Shown here: positions 6,989 through 11,151 of the stretch, one piece after another
Position numbering within the stretch: position 1 is the first letter of the stretch
Layout: each line of letters opens with the position of its first letter
Source of the DNA: an uncultured Hymenobacter sp.
Lineage (GTDB): Bacteria; Bacteroidota; Bacteroidia; Cytophagales; Hymenobacteraceae
DNA length: 11,151 bases
Direction of reading: 5' to 3'
Assembly: GCA_937871705.1 (NCBI GenBank)
Contig: CALMOO010000221.1
Coordinates: forward strand, 1 to 11,151
Made by a program: the position numbers and the translations under genes
The notes under the pieces: generated by a model
What the model saw: the letters and a program-made list of their open reading frames with translations, nothing else
Told to the model about the DNA's origin: nothing
Databases searched by the model: none

Positions 6989-8503
6989 ATGAAATTGCTA
7001 CGCTATGCTTCCGTGCTGGTGCTGGGCCTAACGGCCTGCTCTAAGAACCTCGACCAGGTAAGTCCGAATTCGCTTGTGCAATCCACGTTCTGGAAAACCG
7101 ACGCCGACTTTATGTCGGGGCTGGCCGCTACCTACAAGGTATTTCACGACGTGAACAACGGCTACTTTGGCGTGCGCGGCATCGAAACCACCAACGGCCG
7201 GGGCGATGACTTCTTTATTCGCAACGACGTGAAGGACTTGTACCAGCTCTCCACCTTCACCAACAACGCCACCACGGGCACCCCGGGCTCCTTGTTTACG
7301 GGGTTCTACACCTGCATCTACCGAACCAACCAAATCATCGAGAATGCGGCTAGCTCGACGCTCCCTGATGCGTCGAAGCAGCAATACACGGCCGAGGCCC
7401 AGTTTCTGCGCGGCGTGAACTACTTCTACTTGGCCATGAATTTTGGCTCGGTGCCCATCATCACCAAAGTGCCGGCGAGCCAGTCTGAGTATTACGCCAG
7501 CCAGTCGCCGGAGGCTGATGTATGGGCCCAGGCCGTGAGCGACTTGCAAGCCGCCGCTGCGGGCCTGCCCGCCGCCTACCCGGCCGCCATGCTGGGCCGC
7601 GCCACCCAGGGCGCGGCCATCGGCTACCTGGGCAAGGCCTACGTGTATCAGAAAAAGTGGGCTGAGGCCGAAAAGGCGTTTAAGCAGCTGGCCCAACCCA
7701 GCGGGGTAGCCCAGTCGCCTTTCACCTACGACCTGATGCCCAACTTTGGGGACAACTTCACGAAGGCCGGCGACAACAGTGCCGAGTCGCTGTTTGAAAT
7801 CCAGAACCAAAACGTGGGCGGCTCCAACCCGTGGTCGGGCGAGAATGCCAACGAGGCCTTGGGCGTGACGACGGCGCAGGAGTTTGCGCCCACCGAGGTA
7901 GCCGGCTGGTTTGAGGTGTCGGCCACCGACAAGCTGTTCAACGAGTTTCAGAAGGAGAAGGCCGTGGGCGGCGACTTTGACCCGCGCATGTACGCCTCGC
8001 TGGTGTGGGACTACCCCGGCGCGATGTACTACAACCGGCCATTCAGCGACTTCAAGCTGGTATTTGGCTATAAGTCGCTGATTCGCAAGTACCAGAACTG
8101 GCACGACGCCAACGAAGGCATCTACATCTCCGACATCAACGAGAAGGCCCTGCGCTACGCTGACATCTTGCTGCTGTACGCCGAAGCGCTCACCATGCAG
8201 GGCCGCACCGCCGAAGCTTACCCCCTGGTAAACCGCATTCGCACCCGCGCCAATCTGGCGCCGCTCACCCCGGGCTTCAGCTCCGCGCAGATGATGACCG
8301 AAATCCAACACCAGCGCATGCTCGAATTCTTCCGCGAAGGCCAGCGTTTCTACGACCTCAAGCGCTGGGGCCTGCTAGAGCAGGAAATCAAGAACAGCGA
8401 CAAAGTAGGCAAGGAATTTTTCACGGCTAAAAATGCCTACTTCCCCATTCCGCAGGGCGAGCTGAATACCAACCCGAACATCCACCAAAACGCGGGCTGG
8501 TAA
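6989..8503 (+). CDS. susD: SusD/RagB-family nutrient-binding outer-membrane lipoprotein
   Basis: A 504-residue lipoprotein that caps the SusC channel and captures the substrate at the cell surface. The signal peptide ends in a lipobox LTAC with the lipidated Cys at residue 17. The N-terminal SusD-like part (NLDQVSPNSLVQSTFWKTDADF) is followed by the TPR-rich core, with AEAQFLRGVNYFYLAMNFGSVP as the typical helix-loop signature, and the C-terminal domain with ADILLLYAEAL (391-401) and MLEFFREGQRFYDLKRWG (444-461), both hallmarks of the family. Length is normal. It starts 23 nt after the susC stop, implying co-transcription. Binding-site residues vary so widely in this family that the ligand, glycan or otherwise, cannot be named. 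No hydrolase or surface glycan-binding protein follows before the terminator. Confidence 0.96.
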   Translation: MKLLRYASVLVLGLTACSKNLDQVSPNSLVQSTFWKTDADFMSGLAATYKVFHDVNNGYFGVRGIETTNGRGDDFFIRNDVKDLYQLSTFTNNATTGTPGSLFTGFYTCIYRTNQIIENAASSTLPDASKQQYTAEAQFLRGVNYFYLAMNFGSVPIITKVPASQSEYYASQSPEADVWAQAVSDLQAAAAGLPAAYPAAMLGRATQGAAIGYLGKAYVYQKKWAEAEKAFKQLAQPSGVAQSPFTYDLMPNFGDNFTKAGDNSAESLFEIQNQNVGGSNPWSGENANEALGVTTAQEFAPTEVAGWFEVSATDKLFNEFQKEKAVGGDFDPRMYASLVWDYPGAMYYNRPFSDFKLVFGYKSLIRKYQNWHDANEGIYISDINEKALRYADILLLYAEALTMQGRTAEAYPLVNRIRTRANLAPLTPGFSSAQMMTEIQHQRMLEFFREGQRFYDLKRWGLLEQEIKNSDKVGKEFFTAKNAYFPIPQGELNTNPNIHQNAGW

Positions 8504-8533
8504 GCCTGTCGCTGAGCGGCTAGTAATTGAGAA

Positions 8534-8583
8534 GCAGGGCTGGCATTCTGAACAACTTGTTCAAAATGCCAGCCCTGCCTTTT
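8534..8583 (+). terminator. Long hairpin terminator after susD, between convergent genes
   Basis: The stem is GCAGGGCTGGCATT (8534-8547) with AATGCCAGCCCTGC (8565-8578), 14 bp, then one C-A mismatch and an inner stem TGAACA/TGTTCA closing a 3-nt loop. TTTT follows at 8580-8583. It lies 30 nt after susD and 38 nt from the stop of the leftward GGGP synthase gene, so it may serve both transcripts; the T run is better for the rightward one. Confidence 0.85.
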
Positions 8584-8621
8584 GGGGAGGGGGTAAGCCG
8601 TCATGCAGCCCACGAGCTTTT

Positions 8622-9428
8622 TTATTTCACCCGCGCCGTAGTAGCGCTGGCCTCGCGCACGGCGGCTACCGCTTCGGCCAGGAAGTTGGCGTCGCGCTCG
8701 ATGTGATTGCCAACTACTACCAGGTCGGCGCCGGCAGTGAGGGCCGCGTACACTTTTTCGCCCGTGTTGAGGCCGCCACCCACAATAAGCGGCGTATCGA
8801 CGGCCTCGCGCACCGCCCGAATCATGGCCGCCGAAACGGGGTGCTGCGCGCCGCTACCCCCATCGAGGTACATGAGGCGCAGGCCCAGCTGCTCGCCGGC
8901 CAGCGCCGTGCAGGCCGCAATGGCAGGCTTGTCGTGCGGCAGGGGGGTAGTGCTGCTGATATACGACGCTGTGGTGGGCCGGCCACTATCGACGAGCATG
9001 TAGCCGGTGGGCAGCAGCTGCAAGCCACTCTGGCGCAGGCGCGGTGCCGCCACTACGTGCTGGCCAATGAGAAAATCGGGGTTGCGCCCCGAGATGAGCG
9101 AGAGCAGCAAGATGCCATCGGCGGCGGGGTCTATATGCAGGGCGTGGCTCGGAAAGAGCACCACCGGCACCTGCGGCGCCTCGGCCTTGAGCAACGCAAT
9201 AAGGGCAGCCTGGTGTTCGGTAAACACCAGGCTGCCCCCAACGAGGAAAAAATCAACGGGATGCTGCCGCGTCAGGTGCAGTAGGTGGCGCACGCGGCCA
9301 GGCTCAAAGTCATCGGGGTCGAGCAGTACGGCCAGCGCCTTGCGCCCACGCGGCCGGAGCCCAACCAAGTCATCAAGCAAGCGGTTCGCGGGCGGGAAGG
9401 GAGTAGTTGTGGGGGGCGGCAGCGGCAT
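8622..9428 (-). CDS. Geranylgeranylglyceryl/heptaprenylglyceryl phosphate synthase (PcrB/GGGPS family)
   Basis: A TIM-barrel prenyltransferase expected to join sn-glycerol 1-phosphate to a polyprenyl diphosphate, the first step of archaeal-type ether lipid synthesis; it is also known in Bacteroidota. Family motifs, numbered from ATG 9428: AVLLDPDD (33-40), FFLVGGS (60-66), FPSHALHID then LSLISGRNPDFLIGQH (92-124), PTGYMLVDSG (140-149), YLDGGSGA (187-194), IVGGGLNTGEK (215-225) and LVVVGNHIE (236-244), i.e. the phosphate-binding Gly-rich loops. Length 268 is slightly above the usual 230-250 owing to a Pro/Thr-rich N-terminus. ATG 9428 is preferred over a TTG at 9494, which would overlap the upstream gene further; a start inside the TTG-rich stretch near 9380 is also possible. 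From 9428 it overlaps the upstream gene by 56 nt, suggesting translational coupling. The prenyl-chain length is not decidable here. Confidence 0.92.
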   Translation of the reverse strand: MPLPPPTTTPFPPANRLLDDLVGLRPRGRKALAVLLDPDDFEPGRVRHLLHLTRQHPVDFFLVGGSLVFTEHQAALIALLKAEAPQVPVVLFPSHALHIDPAADGILLLSLISGRNPDFLIGQHVVAAPRLRQSGLQLLPTGYMLVDSGRPTTASYISSTTPLPHDKPAIAACTALAGEQLGLRLMYLDGGSGAQHPVSAAMIRAVREAVDTPLIVGGGLNTGEKVYAALTAGADLVVVGNHIERDANFLAEAVAAVREASATTARVK

Positions 9429-10434
9429 CCTGAGCAGCAGTAGTAGCGGGCCAAGCGACGGGCGAAGCACCCTCAGCGGCCGGTGAGGCTGCAAGGTCGG
9501 TATTTTTGTTGGCTTTGGGCGCGCTGCTCGGCAGAATATCCTGGAGCACCTTGCCCGCCAAAGCCATGGCTACGGCTGCGGCCTGAGCAATAATAACTTT
9601 GCCCGTTTCGCTTTTGGCAAAAGCCACTAGCGTGGGCACCAGCAGCCGCTTGGCCGCGCTGGCCTGGGCCGAAGTAGAGGGGGTAGGCTCCTCGTCGTCG
9701 AAGTCGGCAAAGCTGTTAGACACGGGCAGGCGGCGGCTGTCGTCGTAAGGGCGAGCCTGGTACGAGTTGGGCGAAGCGAAAGAATGCGCAGCGGGGCCTT
9801 CATCGTCGCCGTGGTCCTCATCGGTGTGGTACACATCGAGCGGACCTTGGTCGGCGCGGCTATTCTGAGAGGCGGGCGCTTCATCGCCGTGCGTAGAGCC
9901 CGAATGCGCCGGAAAGTCGGGATAGTTGCTCAGGCCATTATCATCCTCGTCTTCGTAAGCTTCCGACCGACGCTGCTCGCCAAACTCATACTGCGCGTGG
10001 TTTTCGTCGGCTTCGTCGGCGCCACCTTCCGAGTAAAAGCCATCTTCTTCGCCCTCCGCAAAGCGGTCGGCGTGGTCGTAGGCATACTCAGGCGAGTGGT
10101 AGTCATTAGCCAGCGCGTCAAGCTCCTGTTCGTGGTCGTCATCCGCATAGCCATCAAAGCCTGCGTAGTCCTCAAACGAACCGGGTTGTGGCTTGTGCTT
10201 GCCTTTGTGTTTTTTCTTATGCTTTGGCTTGGCTTTACTGCCACCGCCGAAGGCCTTGGTCAGCAGCCAAATACCGCTTGCCACGCCGGCCCCAATGAGG
10301 GCCAGCTTGCCTACGTGGACAGTCTGCTCTTTTATTACTTCAACATCGCCGCGCAAAGCCCGCTCGTACTCAAGCTTTTTGCGCTCCAGAAATTCTTTTT
10401 CGTCGTCAAATAGCGGGTTGGTCGGCTCGGTCAT
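9373..10434 (-). CDS. Uncharacterised membrane-anchored protein with basic and long acidic low-complexity regions
   Basis: I do not recognise a named family for this 353-residue protein. Visible layout: a charged N-terminal helix (about 10-38, FDDEKEFLERKKLEYERAL), one membrane segment (about 42-60, VGKLALIGAGVASGIWLL), a Lys/His-rich cluster just after it (67-82, 11 basic residues with repeated KHK), a long disordered acidic stretch (about 88-250) rich in Asp, Glu, Gly, Tyr and His, a second hydrophobic or amphipathic segment (about 264-300), and an Ala/Pro-rich tail. The basic cluster after the membrane segment favours an N-out/C-in or peripheral arrangement (inference). The ATG at 10434 has an octamer CTACCCCC 6 nt before it. 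It sits between a holin-family gene and the GGGP synthase on the same strand, an envelope setting resembling YqjD/YqjE-type clusters. Composition makes functional guesses unsafe. Confidence 0.8.
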   Translation of the reverse strand: MTEPTNPLFDDEKEFLERKKLEYERALRGDVEVIKEQTVHVGKLALIGAGVASGIWLLTKAFGGGSKAKPKHKKKHKGKHKPQPGSFEDYAGFDGYADDDHEQELDALANDYHSPEYAYDHADRFAEGEEDGFYSEGGADEADENHAQYEFGEQRRSEAYEDEDDNGLSNYPDFPAHSGSTHGDEAPASQNSRADQGPLDVYHTDEDHGDDEGPAAHSFASPNSYQARPYDDSRRLPVSNSFADFDDEEPTPSTSAQASAAKRLLVPTLVAFAKSETGKVIIAQAAAVAMALAGKVLQDILPSSAPKANKNTDLAASPAAEGASPVAWPATTAAQDAAAAPHNYSLPAREPLA

Positions 10435-10487
10435 GTTCGAGGGGGTAGTAGCGGTGTAGTGCGTGAAAGAGGTGTGTTGGTTTACGA

Positions 10488-10526
10488 ACAGCCCTGCTTA
10501 GCAGCTTTTACTTTACTGCGGGCTGT
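10488..10526 (-). repeat. Imperfect stem-loop between the holin-family gene and the 353-residue protein gene
   Basis: ACAGCCC (10488-10494) pairs with GGGCTGT (10520-10526), 7 bp, with smaller nested pairings (CTGC/GCAG) in between. On the minus strand it lies in the 107-nt spacer, just after the holin-family stop. There is no T run on that strand, so it is more likely an mRNA processing or attenuation structure than a terminator, if it does anything. Confidence 0.3.
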
Positions 10527-10541
10527 AGCCGCTCCGAATGC

Positions 10542-10922
10542 CTAGGAGCCAGCTTCGCGCTTATCCGATTTGTAAATGGTGTTATTGAGCAGCTTATCGG
10601 CCACGCCCTGGAATACTTTTTTGTCGACACCCACAAAAAACAGAACCGCTAGCACCAAGTATAGCGTAGCTACCAGACCAAAGCCGGCCGAGTGGCTGTC
10701 CAAAGCATCATTTAGCGCCAAGCCCAAGTAAATAGAGCCAAACACAATGAAGAGTATGCCCAAAAAAGCCAGCGCCACGCCGTGCACGGTGCTCACAAAA
10801 ATGCCTTTTACTTTTTCCTGGGTTTCCAGGCGCACCAAGTCGATGCGGGTATCTAAGTAGCCGGTGAGGTTGCCGATAAGGCTGTCGTTACGCGGCGTTT
10901 TGTCGTCGGTCAGGGTCGCCAT
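10542..10922 (-). CDS. Phage-holin-family (YqjE/Holin_3_6-like) small membrane protein
   Basis: A 126-residue protein with the layout of the widespread Phage_holin_3_6 (YqjE-like) family: a soluble amphipathic N-terminus (about 14-42, with LTGYLDTRIDLVRLETQEKV), two membrane helices (about 43-70 and 80-98), and a charged C-terminal tail. Despite the family name, chromosomal members like this are not lysis proteins of a prophage; no other phage gene is nearby. They are usually found with YqjD- or YtxH-like small membrane proteins and linked to envelope stress. ATG 10922 (MATLTDDK) was chosen over upstream in-frame options to 11009, which would add an Arg/Pro-rich extension running through the spacer. 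CTACCCCCC lies 37 nt before this ATG. It is probably the first gene of the leftward cluster, 107 nt ahead of the 353-residue protein. Confidence 0.85.
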   Translation of the reverse strand: MATLTDDKTPRNDSLIGNLTGYLDTRIDLVRLETQEKVKGIFVSTVHGVALAFLGILFIVFGSIYLGLALNDALDSHSAGFGLVATLYLVLAVLFFVGVDKKVFQGVADKLLNNTIYKSDKREAGS

Positions 10923-10959
10923 AGGTCCGGAATTGTTTAGCTGAGAAATGCGGTTAGGA

Positions 10960-10968
10960 GGGGGGTAG
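10960..10968 (-). repeat. CTACCCCCC element 37 nt before the holin-family start
   Basis: On the minus strand the nonamer CTACCCCCC is followed by CTCCTAACC and then the ATG at 10922, with 37 intervening bases. This equals the spacing before the metallopeptidase gene at 355. One of 11 copies of the GGGGGTAG octamer in the window. Confidence 0.45.
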
Positions 10969-11013
10969 GGCCAGCCAATACGCAGCCGCCTGGGGCGTTC
11001 TTTACGCAAAACT

Positions 11014-11038
11014 TACGTACAGGGCTGACTTTTACGTA
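11014..11038. promoter_or_regulatory. Repeated TACGTA palindromes in the divergent spacer
   Basis: The 141-nt spacer between the divergent holin-family and J-domain genes carries TTACGTAC-AGGGCT (from 11013) and TTACGTA-GGGCT (from 11032), each with a TACGTA palindrome (11014-11019 and 11033-11038) 19 bp apart, and a partial TTACG at 11002. Near-identical GGGCT follows each. Their location suggests a shared regulator site, but no regulator is known. Confidence 0.35.
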
Positions 11039-11063
11039 GGGCTTTTTATTAATTTTTCGTGGC

Positions 11064-11151
11064 GTGAGTCAAAATCATTACCAAGTGCTGGGCGTGGCTA
11101 CATCGGCACCCGCCGAAGCTATCAAGCAGGCATACCGGCGCTTAGCTACCC
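11064..11151 (+). CDS. J-domain (DnaJ-type) co-chaperone, N-terminal part (partial)
   Basis: The frame reads (M)SQNHYQVLGVATSAPAEAIK followed by QAYRRLAT to the window's edge. This is the start of a J domain: helix I with YxVLGV, a loop with SAP, and helix II with AIKQAYRRLA. The HPD motif that stimulates DnaK would come just past the edge. The start is GTG at 11064: the only in-frame upstream stop is TAG at 11037 and there is no ATG between, so a GTG start is well supported. Whether this is a full DnaJ or a smaller J-domain membrane protein cannot be told. The gene is divergent from the holin-family gene. Confidence 0.88.
   Translation, partial: MSQNHYQVLGVATSAPAEAIKQAYRRLAT

Noticed and set aside
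7028..8311. Open frame of 427 codons on the minus strand, antisense to susD
   Set aside because: Same cause: shadow of an unmistakable SusD gene; Val/Gly/Leu/Ala/Arg-rich low-information translation.
9784..10413. Hydrophobic 209-codon frame on the plus strand that looks like a membrane protein
   Set aside because: Val, Ile, Leu and Phe codons are the complement of the Asp/Glu-rich codons of the minus-strand gene, so the hydrophobic look is an artefact.
10542..10922. Holin-family gene as a sign of a prophage
   Set aside because: No endolysin, structural, integrase or attachment sequences are seen; family members like this are common chromosomal envelope genes.
10923..11009. N-terminal extension of the holin-family protein from an upstream start
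   Set aside because: The extra Arg/Pro-rich residues do not fit the family, and ATG 10922 gives the expected short soluble N-terminus.
1..11151. tRNA, rRNA, CRISPR arrays, insertion sequences or transposases
   Set aside because: No cloverleaf-like sequence, regularly spaced direct repeats, terminal inverted repeats or transposase motifs were found on either strand.

Overview
The window looks like chromosomal DNA from a GC-rich Bacteroidota, most likely a Hymenobacter-like member of the Cytophagales. The reasons are a SusC/SusD outer-membrane uptake pair, a bacterial geranylgeranylglyceryl-phosphate synthase, start codons without Shine-Dalgarno sequences, and a GC-rich coding sequence with AT-rich spacers. 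The genus is an inference from gene content and style; no database search was possible.

Layout. Positions 1-302 hold the 3' end of the LPS heptose adenylyltransferase gene (rfaE2), which runs through a G-rich hairpin at its stop codon. Next come a membrane zinc metallopeptidase (355-1032), a 13-bp inverted repeat in an AT-rich spacer, and an acyl-CoA dehydrogenase (1196-2359) closed by a clear terminator. From 2518 to 8583 lies a self-contained nutrient-uptake cassette: an AraC-type regulator with its own terminator, an AT-rich leader of about 210 nt, susC, susD 23 nt downstream, and a final long hairpin. No glycoside hydrolase or other degradative enzyme is present in the cassette. From 8622 to 10922 three genes read leftward: a two-TM phage-holin-family (YqjE-like) protein, a 353-residue membrane protein with a basic stretch and a long acidic disordered region, and the GGGP synthase, whose start overlaps the end of the gene before it by 56 nt. 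At the right edge a divergent gene begins with a GTG codon and encodes a J-domain (DnaJ-type) protein cut off by the window.

How the parts work together. The AraC protein is the obvious candidate regulator of the SusCD transporter, which would import an unknown oligomer through the outer membrane using TonB energy. The leftward trio looks like an envelope cluster: two small membrane proteins next to an enzyme that makes the first intermediate of archaeal-type ether lipids. The cluster's joint function is not established.

The most unusual DNA-level signal is an octamer, GGGGGTAG/CTACCCCC, found 11 times on the two strands, in coding sequence (different reading frames) and in spacers. Two copies extended to CTACCCCCC sit exactly 37 nt before the start codons of two unrelated genes. 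Other signals are an 18-bp perfect palindrome inside the AT-rich N-terminal part of susC and the 13-bp inverted repeat upstream of the acyl-CoA dehydrogenase.
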